From NCBI GenBank assembly GCA_947375135.1, contig CANCER010000006.1, positions 1-64,000 on the forward strand: a stretch of 64,000 bases of DNA, in the 5' to 3' direction. This document shows, piece by piece, positions 1-10,900 of this stretch (its first letter is position 1; every line of letters begins with the position of its first letter). The DNA is from Comamonadaceae bacterium (GTDB lineage: Bacteria > Pseudomonadota > Gammaproteobacteria > Burkholderiales > Burkholderiaceae_C). The translations under genes were made by a program, and so were the position numbers. Under the pieces are notes generated by a model. That model searched no databases. It was not told where the DNA came from and worked only from the letters and a program-made list of their open reading frames with translations.

Positions 1-152
1 GCTTTGGTGGCGATTCATTGCAATCTTAATGCACGGCGAAGCAATTCGTCTAAAACGATAATTTTTTGCTCATTAATTGCACGACAAGCTCGCTACGATC
101 GGCGCCTGTCTTCATTCACCGTTTTTCACCGTTTGCCAAGGGAAGCCCAACC

Positions 153-2039
153 ATGTGCGGAATCGTCGGCGCCGTCAGTCAGCGCAACATCGTCCCCATC
201 CTGCTCCAGGGTCTGCAGCGCCTCGAGTACCGTGGTTATGACTCCTGCGGCGTCGCCGTGCACCAGGGCGGCCAGCTGCGCCGCTCGCGCAGCACCTCGC
301 GCGTGGCCGAGCTGGACGCCATGGTCCTGCAGGACGGCATCGAAGGCCTCGTCGGCATCGCCCACACCCGCTGGGCCACCCACGGCGTGCCGGCCGTCCA
401 CAACGCCCACCCGCACTTCAGCCACGGCCCCGGCACCGACGCCAAGAGCGCCAAGGCCGGCCGCATCGCGCTGGTCCACAACGGCATCATCGAGAACCAC
501 GACGAACTGCGCGCCGAACTCAAGGCCCGCGGCTACGAGTTCACCAGCCAGACCGACACCGAGGTCATCGCCCACCTGATCGACTCGCTCTACCAGGGCG
601 ACCTGTTCGACGCGGTGCAGAGCGCACTGCCGCACCTGCGCGGCGCCTACGCGATCGCGGTGTTCTGCCAGGAGGAGCCGCTGCGCGTCGTCGGCGCGCG
701 TGAGGGCTCGCCGCTGGTGCTGGGCGTGGGCAAGGGCGAGAACTTCCTCGCCTCCGACGCGATGGCACTGGCCGGCGTGACCGACCAGATCGTCTACCTG
801 GAAGAGGGCGACGTCGTCGACCTGCAGCAGGGCAAGTACTGGATCACCGGCAAGGCCGAAGGTGGCGCCCGCGTGCGCATCGACCGCCCGGTCAAGACCG
901 TCAACGCCCACAGCGGCGCGGCCGAACTCGGCCCCTACCGCCACTACATGCAGAAGGAAATCTTCGAGCAGCCGCGCGCCATTGCCGACACGCTCGAGGG
1001 CGTGGAAGGCATCACGCCCGAGCTGTTTGACCAGCAGATGAACCACCAGCCCGGCGCCAACGCCGCGCGCGTGTTTGCGCAAATCGACTCGGTGCTGATC
1101 CTGGCCTGCGGCACCAGCTACTACAGCGGCTGTGCCGCCAAGTACTGGATCGAGAGCATTGCCAAAGTGCCCTGCAACGTGGAAGTGGCCAGCGAATACC
1201 GCTACCGCGATTCGGTGCCCAACCCCAACACCCTGGTCGTCACCATCACCCAAAGCGGCGAAACCGCCGACACCCTGGCCGCGCTGCGCCACGCCCAATC
1301 ATTGGGCATGGTGCACACCCTGACCATTTGCAACGTGGCCACCAGCGCCATGGTGCGCGAATGCAGCCTGGCCTATGTGACGCGCGCCGGCGTGGAAATT
1401 GGCGTGGCCTCCACCAAAGCCTTTACCACCCAGCTGGCCGGCCTGTTCCTGCTCACGCTGTGCCTCGCCCAGGCCAAAGGCCGGCTGAGCGACAGCGAAG
1501 AAGCGCGCCACCTCAAAGCCATGCGCCATCTGCCTGCCGCCCTGCAAGCGGTGCTAGCGCTGGAGCCGCAGCTGATTGCCTGGTCCGAAGACTTTGCCCA
1601 ATGCGAGAACGCCCTCTTCCTGGGCCGCGGCCTGCACTACCCGATTGCCCTGGAAGGCGCCTTGAAGCTCAAGGAAATCAGCTACATCCACGCCGAGGCC
1701 TACCCGGCCGGCGAACTCAAACACGGCCCGCTGGCCCTGGTGACCAGCGCCATGCCGGTGGTCACCGTCGCCCCCAACGACGCGCTGCTGGAAAAGCTGA
1801 AAAGCAATATGCACGAAGTGCGCGCCCGTGGCGGTGTGCTCTACGTGCTGGCCGATGCCGACACCCGCATCGACAGCGGCGAAGGCCTGCACGTGATCCG
1901 CATGCCTGAGCACTACGGCGAACTCTCGCCCCTGCTGCACGTGGTGCCGCTGCAATTGCTGGCGTACCACACGGCGTGTGCGCGCGGGACGGATGTGGAC
2001 AAGCCGCGTAATCTGGCGAAATCGGTCACGGTGGAGTAG
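153..2039 (+). CDS. glmS: Glutamine--fructose-6-phosphate aminotransferase (isomerizing)
   Basis: Makes glucosamine-6-phosphate from fructose-6-phosphate and glutamine, the entry to UDP-GlcNAc and the cell wall; cytosolic. The chosen start gives MCGIVGAV, so that after removal of Met the catalytic Cys2 is the N-terminal nucleophile of the glutaminase domain (residues 1 to about 230, with the typical HTRWATHG and HNGIIEN segments). Two SIS sugar-isomerase domains follow (about 300-430 and 480-600), and the C-terminus KSVTVE is the conserved family ending. The length of 628 residues is somewhat longer than the roughly 610 usual. A longer frame reading upstream to base 66 is rejected because it would bury Cys2. 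A GGGAAG ribosome site precedes the ATG. High-GC codon use marks it as core genome, in contrast to the island that follows. The 3' end of this gene is the recognition site of Tn7-type transposons. Confidence 0.98.
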   Translation: MCGIVGAVSQRNIVPILLQGLQRLEYRGYDSCGVAVHQGGQLRRSRSTSRVAELDAMVLQDGIEGLVGIAHTRWATHGVPAVHNAHPHFSHGPGTDAKSAKAGRIALVHNGIIENHDELRAELKARGYEFTSQTDTEVIAHLIDSLYQGDLFDAVQSALPHLRGAYAIAVFCQEEPLRVVGAREGSPLVLGVGKGENFLASDAMALAGVTDQIVYLEEGDVVDLQQGKYWITGKAEGGARVRIDRPVKTVNAHSGAAELGPYRHYMQKEIFEQPRAIADTLEGVEGITPELFDQQMNHQPGANAARVFAQIDSVLILACGTSYYSGCAAKYWIESIAKVPCNVEVASEYRYRDSVPNPNTLVVTITQSGETADTLAALRHAQSLGMVHTLTICNVATSAMVRECSLAYVTRAGVEIGVASTKAFTTQLAGLFLLTLCLAQAKGRLSDSEEARHLKAMRHLPAALQAVLALEPQLIAWSEDFAQCENALFLGRGLHYPIALEGALKLKEISYIHAEAYPAGELKHGPLALVTSAMPVVTVAPNDALLEKLKSNMHEVRARGGVLYVLADADTRIDSGEGLHVIRMPEHYGELSPLLHVVPLQLLAYHTACARGTDVDKPRNLAKSVTVE

Positions 2040-2062
2040 TTCAACCAGTCAGTACTTTTGGC

Positions 2063-2117
2063 TGTTTGGTGAGAATAAAGTCGTACAAATTGGACTTGCG
2101 CTTGGACTAAAGTCGTA
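2063..2117 (+). repeat. Possible Tn7-like element end: TGT plus two TAAAGTCGTA repeats downstream of glmS
   Basis: Starting 23 bases after the glmS stop codon there is TGTTTGG, followed by two identical direct repeats TAAAGTCGTA at 2076-2085 and 2108-2117. Tn7-type elements insert about 23-25 bp downstream of glmS, begin with TGT and carry short repeated transposase-binding sites. Base composition drops from here into the island. No matching end, target duplication or tnsABCD gene was found in the window, so this is a suggestion only. Confidence 0.25.
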
Positions 2118-2208
2118 ACTCTGCATTTGGCATTCAGGAAGAGGCGTGAAGGCTCAGTCCTTCATGGCCGCCCCAAAAGCGGCGTAGGAACAATACTTGC
2201 CGAGATTC

Positions 2209-4068
2209 TCACTTTAGTTCTACTTCAAGTGCAACTGTGTCGGCGCCGTTTGCCTCGAACAAGCCTTGCTTAGCCCCATAGGCGTAGTGACCGATCCGCC
2301 TTCTTTGTTCTGTTTGGAAGCGCCACCGCCAGACATATCCACAAGAGCATGTTGCTTGATAACCATGTGAGTCAGCATCAATAGTTCGCGCGTCTACGAC
2401 ATCACCACAGGCTTTACAAGTAGACATGAGCATCGCGACACTCAAAGATCTTTCTATAGCCAACTTACTTTGGTCGCTGGCTTTGGCGTCGGCCATCAAA
2501 CGCTGCAACGTTGACATCTCACTAGGTGGGATAGGTTTCAGTGCGATAGCGCCACCCTTACGCGGGGCGAATGTTTCGGGAAACGCCTCCACAAGCCGCG
2601 CTAGTAGGCCGCCCGCTAACGGCGACGTAGTCATTGGATAAATGGAGCTTAAACAGGACAGCAACCAACCTTCAATCCGCAACTGCACACGCTCAATCGA
2701 ATAGAACTGAAGCGGATTGAGAACTGAGTTCTCGCCCGTCCCCCAATCAGTGTCCTCAACATCCCCGGTAGGCATAGCATGGCAACACACAAGTTGCCGT
2801 CCGTAAATGTCTGAACGCCAGTCAGCGTGCCCCATCCACAACGGGACGAAACTCAGCGTCATGCTGTTGTCTAGACCAGAACCTGTCAACACAAGTTGCC
2901 ACTCGCCCATCGCAGCATCATGAACATTGAGTTGCAGATGCCCAAAATTGAATCGTCGCGATGTTCCAGACGGCGATAGGAGCTTTGTTGACTGGAGGGC
3001 ATGCTGAACTAAAAGACCTACATATTGGCGATATTGTTGATACCGCTTTTCCCCAGTTTCAACTTTTAACTTCCCGTCGCTATCATTCTCACCAGCGGAA
3101 CTATGTGCAAGCCTCCACAAAGGCCGCAAGCGCTTGTAGTTTTGGTCGTGAAGCAACACGTTCGTAACGCGCAGCACGGACGGTACCCAAGCTTCACGTG
3201 GTATCCCTTTGTACAAACGCTTTCGCTGCAAGGTTTCAACTTTACGCAACAGACCCGTTAGATCCCCTAGAACTTGATCCGCAAGTTCGTTTGAAGCGTC
3301 ATCCTGTGTATACGATTGCCCCCACAAACTGCATAAACGATGTCTTAACCTGTGCTCAAGATGCTCTGCATTTCCAATGGAGAGCGCTGCGGTACGTCTT
3401 GATTTTAATGAACTCAGATCCCTGACTCGTCGACCCAGTAGCTTGCACAACTTATCGAGAAGTCGTGCATAGATTACGTTTTCGTAGATTTTCAGCTCAT
3501 CCTCACTGACTTCAGCTAACAGTCGACGGGGTGTGACCCCCTTGAAGTCGCGACGGTACCAATCCTCTGAGTGAGCCGCCAATCGAGGAAGCGCACCAGG
3601 TGCCAATCTCTGCACACGTGCTGTAGACATCAACTCACTGTCATACCGCATACTCATCCGAGGAGATTGGTTAATGTTGAAGAGATGCGCTATGTCATCA
3701 ATCAATTGCCGCTCAAACTTGGTCAACGCCGCAAGCTCTTTGAGTTTCCCGGGCATAACAGGTGACGGAAGCCCACCGGCCGCGTTCTCCCCCGAAATAG
3801 CATCTACAACTGCCTCAATTGAGCGATTGACAAGATCTAGATCGCCTTCCCGCTCAGCGCGTGAAACAACGAAAACATGCTTCTCACTTTCACTCTTCCC
3901 CCGCGCCGTAAGATCGCAACGATCAACTCCTGGCCACCACAGCAGTGTTCCTGCATCCAGTTCAATTCTTTCGTTCAAGACAGTTGAAGTCAGTAGGCGA
4001 AAGCGACCAGGCTCAATTTCCTTGGGAAGGTCAACTTCGCTCCCCAGAACTAGATCGAAAACCCTCAT
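2209..4068 (-). CDS. DUF2357-like protein with C-terminal zinc ribbon, last gene of the kinase/phosphatase/vWA operon
   Basis: A 619-residue protein. The start is the ATG at 4068, which overlaps the stop of the upstream AAA+ gene as ATGA; a longer frame to 4116 has no support. A middle segment reading LAAHSEDWYRRDF and, about 30 residues on, KIYENVIYARLLDKL resembles the helical core of DUF2357 proteins, which are often encoded next to McrB-like ATPases. Near the C-terminus CKACG and, about 20 residues later, CSCGY form a zinc ribbon. By analogy with McrC-type partners it may be the effector or nuclease subunit worked by the AAA+ protein, but I could not point to a clear PD-(D/E)XK active site. 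The gene has lower GC than glmS. Family assignment is by eye and moderate. Confidence 0.6.
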   Translation of the reverse strand: MRVFDLVLGSEVDLPKEIEPGRFRLLTSTVLNERIELDAGTLLWWPGVDRCDLTARGKSESEKHVFVVSRAEREGDLDLVNRSIEAVVDAISGENAAGGLPSPVMPGKLKELAALTKFERQLIDDIAHLFNINQSPRMSMRYDSELMSTARVQRLAPGALPRLAAHSEDWYRRDFKGVTPRRLLAEVSEDELKIYENVIYARLLDKLCKLLGRRVRDLSSLKSRRTAALSIGNAEHLEHRLRHRLCSLWGQSYTQDDASNELADQVLGDLTGLLRKVETLQRKRLYKGIPREAWVPSVLRVTNVLLHDQNYKRLRPLWRLAHSSAGENDSDGKLKVETGEKRYQQYRQYVGLLVQHALQSTKLLSPSGTSRRFNFGHLQLNVHDAAMGEWQLVLTGSGLDNSMTLSFVPLWMGHADWRSDIYGRQLVCCHAMPTGDVEDTDWGTGENSVLNPLQFYSIERVQLRIEGWLLSCLSSIYPMTTSPLAGGLLARLVEAFPETFAPRKGGAIALKPIPPSEMSTLQRLMADAKASDQSKLAIERSLSVAMLMSTCKACGDVVDARTIDADSHGYQATCSCGYVWRWRFQTEQRRRIGHYAYGAKQGLFEANGADTVALEVELK

Positions 4069-6452
4069 CCGCCACGCCCCATACGTTGTTGATCCCGAGA
4101 TAGCGCCTGTAGGCACCGAGTGGGTTCTCCGGCCAATTCACACACTTCCCACAACTTAAGCAACTCGTCTCTCACGCGAGTCAAGTCATCCTCCTCCATG
4201 TCATGACGTCCAATGACTTTACCGTCTCGAAACATACGGCTATGCAACATGTGGTCAACCGCGATGGACTCACTTCCGCCGGCCTCCAAGACAACCGGCA
4301 CGAATCGTTTGAACTGCGTCTCAAAACGGTTGCCCCATCCCAATTGCCAATGATTAAGCAGCAAACTTGTCAATTCGCTTCCATTGATAAATCTGAGGAG
4401 ATCCTCCACCTGAGGCAAAAATACCTCACCCGCTTTGGCAAAGCGCTTTTTGAGGCTTGAAACACTCCAGCAAGCTTGGTCCTGATGGCGCCTAGGAGCA
4501 GGACCAGCTTCGTCAGCCTTATGAAGCTCCATTACAAACGCCCGATCATGTGTTTTGTCTGCGAATGTTGCGGTTGTTTCATCTTGATTGGCCGTCCCGA
4601 TAAACCAAACATTATTGGGAACTCGAATGTCGCGGCTGTCGCGCAGCAATTCCGGCATTTGTCCACCTGGTGATGAATCCAAAATGTTGATCAGGCGGTC
4701 CTGCTCGCCCATTTCCATGGCGGACAGGAATTCAGCGAAGTATTGCTCGGGCCGAGAAAGGTTCATTTCATCCAGCAAAACGATATTGACTCTGTCGCCC
4801 CATTGCGGTGTTTGGGCTCGATACAGTGCCTGCAAGGCATTCCGTTCGTAATACTTCTTTTCAAATGCGTTGTAATACCCAAGAAGGTCATTTCGGTCAC
4901 GCCAACCAGCCTGGACAGGAATGGCAGTGCAATGGCCACCTACAGCTTTCGCAAACGCCATAGCCAAGCTAGTCTTCCCAGTGCCACTGATACCTTGGAA
5001 GATGTGGAGTTGGCTCATAGCCAGTCCACCCAGGAAAAGCTGAATGTCTGACTCGCTGTAGCGCAGTACTTTTCCGTCACCGCCGCTGTGGGCTATGCGT
5101 GATTGCAGATCAGTCACTAGTTGTCGCAACTCAGGCACTTTTTCAGTGTGAGCTGGCACTCGCATGTCCCGGTCCATCAATACCAAAGCAGGAAAGGCCG
5201 TCGTGGCTTGTTTTTTATCCAGCAACTCTTCGACATCGCGGCGAAGGCGATCATTTTGCTCATGCAGAACTGACCGACTACGTTCCATTGCCGCACGAGC
5301 ACGCTCCCAGTCTTCTCTTTCGGTTACGCTTCGGTGCCAATTGCTTTCTTGGGCCCTGAGGCTGACCAATTCAGCATCCAACTGCCGCATTTTTTCCAAA
5401 TACTGATCTCTCTGCGTCTTGAGTTCTACCGGATCATCTGTGGCTAATCGTAGATTCGCGTCATGCAAAGCTTTGTCTTTGTCCCGGCATTCTTTACGAA
5501 GTCGTTCAGACTCTTCAACCAAGCCGCGAACATCACCGCCGGCGAAACTCTGAAGTTCTTCTAGCCCATGCAACTCTTCAGCGAGACGGTCGTACTCTTC
5601 GGATTTCTTTGTAAGCCTGACCTCAAGGCGCGAGACGCGAGACCGAGCCTCTAGCAATTCTTGTTCATATTGATCGCGCACAGCTTCTACTGCGCTCGAG
5701 CGTGAAACCTTGAGGAGTTCTTCATTCAATCGAAGCCTATTTTCCCGGCGATCCAGTTCAAGCTTTTTAGTCTCCAATTCCACTTCCACGGCTTGCAACT
5801 CCAACCGATGCGCTCTTGCCTTCTCAATCTCCAATGAGGCATCACTCTTCGCTTGCGTCAAGATAAGCTGACGTTCAGCCTCAAGTTCATCGAAGAGGCC
5901 ATTTCGTTTACGCTCTATGGACTCAACCTGTTCGCGCAACGTCCGCAATGCTTCTTCTCTTTCAGACAGCAAGCCACCTCGGAAATTTGCCTCCTGGATG
6001 AGAAGTTCTTGCTCTTTCTCCAATTGAACTTTGCGCTGACTTTCCAATTGTTCTTTTTGAGAATTCACTTCGCTCAGAGTCGCGCGTGCCTTCTCAAGCT
6101 CTGTGCTCGTCAACTCTTTCATTGAGCTCACTTCTGCACGCTCAATTTGAATTGCTTCCTGATGGCCCTTAAGGTCAACCCTTGAAGCATCTAATGCTTC
6201 GATCTTGCCGTGCATCAGGCTTCCTAGAGTTGCGAACTGCTCCACAAAACGACTGAATTTAGCTTTCAACTCTTGTGGAAGGTCCGTCAATAGCGCTTTG
6301 ACTTCAACTTCACTCCAAGTCGGAATTGACGCTTCGATCACTGGGGCCGCCTGTTTAACTGTAGCGAAGAGTTTGGTCAGATTGCCAGGCACACTTCCGT
6401 GAGCAGGAATTCTGTTAGGCGGCGAATTTCGATTGTTGCTTCTGGTTGCCAT
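4065..6452 (-). CDS. Coiled-coil McrB-like AAA+ ATPase
   Basis: A 795-residue protein in two halves. Residues about 50-460 are charged and heptad-rich (long runs of E, K, Q, L and R), predicting a long coiled coil. The C-terminal half is an AAA+ module of the McrB/MoxR kind: Walker A GISGTGKTS near residue 487, Walker B VLLDEMNLSRPEQ near 555, and a sensor stretch FIGTANQDETT near 615. The start is taken as ATG 6452; an in-frame TTG at 6467 overlaps the upstream stop and is possible. McrB-type ATPases usually work on a separately encoded effector; the DUF2357-like gene follows with an ATGA overlap and is the obvious partner. The coiled coil could serve for oligomerisation or target recognition. 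It is not classical McrB: no recognised methyl-DNA-binding domain is seen. Confidence 0.8.
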   Translation of the reverse strand: MATRSNNRNSPPNRIPAHGSVPGNLTKLFATVKQAAPVIEASIPTWSEVEVKALLTDLPQELKAKFSRFVEQFATLGSLMHGKIEALDASRVDLKGHQEAIQIERAEVSSMKELTSTELEKARATLSEVNSQKEQLESQRKVQLEKEQELLIQEANFRGGLLSEREEALRTLREQVESIERKRNGLFDELEAERQLILTQAKSDASLEIEKARAHRLELQAVEVELETKKLELDRRENRLRLNEELLKVSRSSAVEAVRDQYEQELLEARSRVSRLEVRLTKKSEEYDRLAEELHGLEELQSFAGGDVRGLVEESERLRKECRDKDKALHDANLRLATDDPVELKTQRDQYLEKMRQLDAELVSLRAQESNWHRSVTEREDWERARAAMERSRSVLHEQNDRLRRDVEELLDKKQATTAFPALVLMDRDMRVPAHTEKVPELRQLVTDLQSRIAHSGGDGKVLRYSESDIQLFLGGLAMSQLHIFQGISGTGKTSLAMAFAKAVGGHCTAIPVQAGWRDRNDLLGYYNAFEKKYYERNALQALYRAQTPQWGDRVNIVLLDEMNLSRPEQYFAEFLSAMEMGEQDRLINILDSSPGGQMPELLRDSRDIRVPNNVWFIGTANQDETTATFADKTHDRAFVMELHKADEAGPAPRRHQDQACWSVSSLKKRFAKAGEVFLPQVEDLLRFINGSELTSLLLNHWQLGWGNRFETQFKRFVPVVLEAGGSESIAVDHMLHSRMFRDGKVIGRHDMEEDDLTRVRDELLKLWEVCELAGEPTRCLQALSRDQQRMGRGG

Positions 6453-6463
6453 AATTTCTATTT

Positions 6464-7912
6464 TCAAAAATACGATTCAAACTGCTTAAACCAAATCAAT
6501 GCAGATTCAGCAAGCCTTAAGATATTCTCTCTTTCCAACCAACGACCGCTTGCGTGGCTACTGTCATTTCTCGCTTCCATAAGACCCCAATCAATACCTG
6601 AATCAGAAATCTCTCTTAGTGGGTGATCTGGATGGTCGTGAGTTGAAAAAAGTGCAGCTACAAACAAGGCCTTGAAGGGTCGATCTATTCGCGTGCCAGC
6701 CAAACTGACCTGTTTAGCGGCCTGACCGCTCAATTGGTCTAAGCTTTCATCCGATAGCTTCCTGGTCAACGGCAAATCCGATAGAAGCTTATGGAGGTCA
6801 TGCCGTTTCCAGTTGTAGGGCAATCCAGCATTGCTGGCCCGCCACCGATGTAGCATCCATTTGATGGTTGACTCTAGAAGAGCTCCAGATTGCGTTGCCA
6901 AACCGTTTAACTCTTCTTGGTAAACCTTTTCAGCCCCTTTAACACTCTCCTGCAGTCGGATAACTCTTAGCAAGTAATCGCGCATCATTTCGTGCTCTGG
7001 CTTGTTTAAGCGTGGCGCCTCCAAAAGGGCACGACTCTTTGCCAGGAGATCTAACATCGCAAGGCGGTCAACCGGTGCGGCAACGGCCAACGCCGTCTCG
7101 TCTGGAGCCACAAGCCGCAAGACCCTTGAAGCCAGATTTTTGTCTTCACCAAGCTCCTGTGTAAGAGCTTCTCGCAAAGGACGTAGAGCTTGTGTTAATC
7201 GCCAAGGGTCAGAAACTAACCATGGCTGGAGATCATCTTGCGGCGCATAAACCTCACAAAGTACCCAAGCCTTTTGTGGCTCATCATCTTGCAATTCGAT
7301 AGATTGATCTGCGAGTTCCAACAACGAATCCTCGCTCTCGCTTTGCTTCGTTCTCAGCGTGTAGAGATACTCTTGCCAGGCGCGAGTTAAGGCCGATTGG
7401 TCCGGATCAGCATTCTGTGGCCTTCGCTTCAGAACATATGGACGAATCACTTGGCCACGACCTCGGTCAGCAAGAAATTCTGGACGAACGACTTGCCCCG
7501 CCTCACGTGGCCTAACCTCTTGGAGGACTTCTGCAAATCGTGGCAACCATTTCCCACTGATCACATCCTGAAACGCGTACATAACCCTCATGGCCGAAGC
7601 TGAAACTGCGCCACCTTCGAGTGCCTCCATTCCCTTCGGCGTTACACGCAGGCGGTCATCTATCCATTGCCTTGGCTGCAGCTCTTGAGCAATGATGAAT
7701 GCAATCAAATCGGGCGACAGATCAAGAGAATCTGCCAACTTGTTCATCTCATTCAAGCCTGTCGCTAGCAAGCCGAGAATGGCATCCTGAAAGAGATTCA
7801 TTCTCTGCCGTGTACTCGGGACGAGTACCGTATGAATATTGACGGGCCAAAGAATGTCGATCGACTTTCCTCGGACGGGTCGCCCCCACTGTAGGTAGAT
7901 TTCAGGCGACAC
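6464..7912 (-). CDS. Protein of unknown function in the kinase/phosphatase/vWA operon
   Basis: A 482-residue protein that I do not recognise. The GTG start at 7912 is chosen over ATG 7948 because GGAGG sits six bases upstream of the GTG; it then overlaps the end of the helicase gene by 11 bases. After a short beta-rich N-terminus (about 35 residues), residues about 40-100 look like a winged helix (MNLFQDAILGLL, then a helical stretch, then RLRVTPKGMEALEG, which resembles a wing). The rest is mainly helical with many acidic and basic residues and no obvious catalytic motif, signal peptide or membrane span. Its fixed position between the helicase and the AAA+ gene suggests an adaptor or sensor in the same complex. 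This is inference. Confidence 0.7.
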   Translation of the reverse strand: MSPEIYLQWGRPVRGKSIDILWPVNIHTVLVPSTRQRMNLFQDAILGLLATGLNEMNKLADSLDLSPDLIAFIIAQELQPRQWIDDRLRVTPKGMEALEGGAVSASAMRVMYAFQDVISGKWLPRFAEVLQEVRPREAGQVVRPEFLADRGRGQVIRPYVLKRRPQNADPDQSALTRAWQEYLYTLRTKQSESEDSLLELADQSIELQDDEPQKAWVLCEVYAPQDDLQPWLVSDPWRLTQALRPLREALTQELGEDKNLASRVLRLVAPDETALAVAAPVDRLAMLDLLAKSRALLEAPRLNKPEHEMMRDYLLRVIRLQESVKGAEKVYQEELNGLATQSGALLESTIKWMLHRWRASNAGLPYNWKRHDLHKLLSDLPLTRKLSDESLDQLSGQAAKQVSLAGTRIDRPFKALFVAALFSTHDHPDHPLREISDSGIDWGLMEARNDSSHASGRWLERENILRLAESALIWFKQFESYF

Positions 7913-10900
7913 GGACGACCTCCGATTCACAAAGCTCGAGAAATGCACTCATTTCAGGAACAGCCCGCAGGGCAAAGGGTCCTCGATACATCTCAGCATC
8001 GCCAATTGCCAGCAAAAACCTCCGCTGGCGACTCATGGCTACATTCAATCGATTCGTCGATCGCAAATGTCCATATTTTCCGCTAGCCTCTTTTTCGAAG
8101 GTTTCAATTTCTTCGGGATCGTTTTCGTTGTGAAGCGTCGGAACCTTGTTTCTATTGCAACGTACCGTAGACAGTAAAACAACGTCAAATTCCTTGCCTT
8201 GGAACGAATCGACGGTTCCAATTCGGAGCCGTTCGGGACATTCTTCGTTGCTTGCGTAATCTGGCGAAACACCCCATCCGAGTTGCGTTCGGTCAGTTAT
8301 AGAGTGCTTGGACAACGCCTCGTAGATTGCGTCGCGTTGTGCAGCGTAGAAGGTAATTACACCAACGCTCATTTTCGGAGGCAACAGTTGCATTAGCCTG
8401 GCGACCTCTTTGGCAACAACTTCCGCTTCGACGCGCCTTCTTCGACTGGAGTCCTTTCGCTCCTCCTTCCCATCTTCGTATGGCAAATCAATCCATGCAC
8501 AAACCGCTCTTCCCAGACCAGGGACATCATCCAGGAAGTCGATTTCCTTGAGACCAGAAGACACACGTCCCAATCCAGCGCGTTCATAGAACTGCTGGCT
8601 TACAAAGTCGCCCAATCTTGGATGCATACGAAACTGGGTGTCCAGCATCACAACTCGTGAAAACCCGTCCGAGGCTTCCCGTTTTTGAAATTGCCTAGAA
8701 AGTCGCTCAAATAGGCTCTTCTTATAGGTATCACTTTGAACCTGATCACCACGTTCGGCTCTAATTTCCTCCTCGATATCTTCATCCAACAAATGCGGTA
8801 ATTGGCGAGGATCTCCTACCAAGATGATTCGCCTCTTTGCAAGCGCCATTGGTATGAACAAATCTAATGGATTAGCTCTCGCTGCCTCGTCAATGATTAC
8901 GCTGGTAAACCGTAAGGTGTCCAGACCTTCCTCGTTTCCACCTTTTAGAAGCGCCATCTGTCGACTTGCGGATTGCTGGCAAGTAGCTCCCACAATGCTG
9001 CTGTACTGCTCCACTGCCGAGCGGACTCTATTCTTGTTCCAGGCCAAAGCATCCGCATATCGCTCTATTACTCCGGCAATGCCATGCGAACTCGTTGCAA
9101 CCTTTTCGCTTATGAATTGCCTCAGTTCGCGTATCAGAACGATTACTGACTCAGGCAAACGATTCCGCTCCTCATGAGTCCGCACATCGGTAGTCAATCT
9201 ATCCAGAATACGCGCCTGAAGTGTTGCCAAAGATTGCAACGTTGCATCAGACATTTGTGTGGCAAGGCAAGCATCCCCAAGCAATTGCCTATCCGAATCT
9301 TCCAGCAACCCCTCATACACACCTAAGCGAGAGAGAATTTCTATTAAACGTTCACGGCCATCGTCTGCTGCACCCTCGGATGTCAATCGCATGGCGCGAA
9401 CAATGCGACGAAGCGCGCGCTTCTGTCCTCCAGCAAGGTTGGCGCCTACGGTATATTCCCGCTGTGTATCTAGGACTTCAGTAGCTTCCTCCCATCTATC
9501 TTTCCAAGTTGAGGGGACACGAATTCGTGCGGTGGTACCAAGTGCGTTGACCAGTTCAGTAACGTGTGCGAATTGATCAGAGCGTCTATCTTCCGGAACA
9601 CCTTTAACCAACATTCCGTTGATCAAATTCCCGAGTTCCTGGAGGATGCGTTGACTTGGACTAGTCGCGATCAAATCCTCCAATCGCTTTTCCACCTGCA
9701 ATCGCTTGCGATCACGCCAAGTATCAACGCCATCTAGACCACCCTGAGAGCGACCATTTCCGATCTTGACAGCTGGCAAGCCGAAGACTTCTGTTCGTTC
9801 TAATGCGTTTTCTACCGCATCGTGCTGAAAGCTGGAGATCAGTACGTCTTGGGCGATAGACTTGCCTTCGTTCATCTCTGCAAGGCAACGTTCTAGTGCA
9901 GCAATCACCTGTGTCTTGCCAGTACCTGGTGGACCAATGATCAGGGCCACGTCTGGGGTATTGAGAGCTACCCTAATTGCTTCTACTTGCGTTGGAGTTG
10001 GCTTTCCTGAACGAAAACTTTTTCGTGCTGAATCAGTAAGGCCTGGCCATTTTGAAGGTCTAGCAGTTGGCGTAGGCTGATCCTGCAACAGCGCCCTAAG
10101 GCTTGGCACGCCTCGACCAGACTCAATGAACTGCCTGGCCTTCGTTCGGCGAGCTTGTTGAGTTCTGTCGCCTGTGACAGACAGATAGACAAACCCAGTC
10201 GCAGGAGGTTCATCGTGTAAACGGATCTCCAAAGTTAATTGACCATCGCGCCATATAGGTTTACCGCGCAGACGAGTTTTGGCATCTTTTGACCCTAAGT
10301 CCGTGTAGCGATCTGACTGCCAATCTGGCGCATGTTCAAACAGCTCCATTTGATCGTCATCTTCTGCCATTTCCTTCCAGCGCTTCTCCATGCTACGCAT
10401 GGATTCAGGGTCGCCAGACAGTCTCCAACCACCCCCTTCCTCGCTGAGCGGCTTGCAGTTGGTGTACGCGACTGCCTGGATTTTTGCTGCACGCATCACG
10501 GTACGCTGCCACTCCCGTTCGCCGTAGGTCTTCCACAGGTCCAGATAGGTGCCAAAAGTGCTGGTTACGATCTCAAGGCGGTCAGCACTTTCTGGACTCG
10601 CCTCAGGCGCCGCTTCCACCGAACTCAGAAAGCGGATGTTGCCGTCAGCAATCACCAGTGCCATGTCGGTATTAATTCCACGGGCACTCACCTGATCCAC
10701 CCACATCACGCCCGCGCCGTCTTTAGAGAGTTCTAATACATGCTTGCGTCCAAACAATTGAAAATGTCGATCATCTGGACGCTCCCGCATCGGCATGAAT
10801 ACACGCAGATTTGCGCTGTCAGGAATTTCACAGAGAAATTCATCTCTTAGCCAGTTCATCGCATCTTGTACGTCCGATGAACCCACTACACCCATCAGCT

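Noticed and set aside
126..1298. 390-codon minus-strand frame inside glmS
   Set aside because: Antisense shadow of a high-GC gene; composition is typical of such shadows (Gly, His and Val rich) and no domain is recognised.
2167..2183. Small hairpin GCCGC/GCGGC as a glmS terminator
   Set aside because: The stem is only five base pairs and no T-run follows on either strand.
4065..6452. Classical McrBC restriction system
   Set aside because: There is no recognised modified-base-binding domain on the ATPase and the partner does not look like standard McrC; the kinase, phosphatase and vWA genes indicate a different system.
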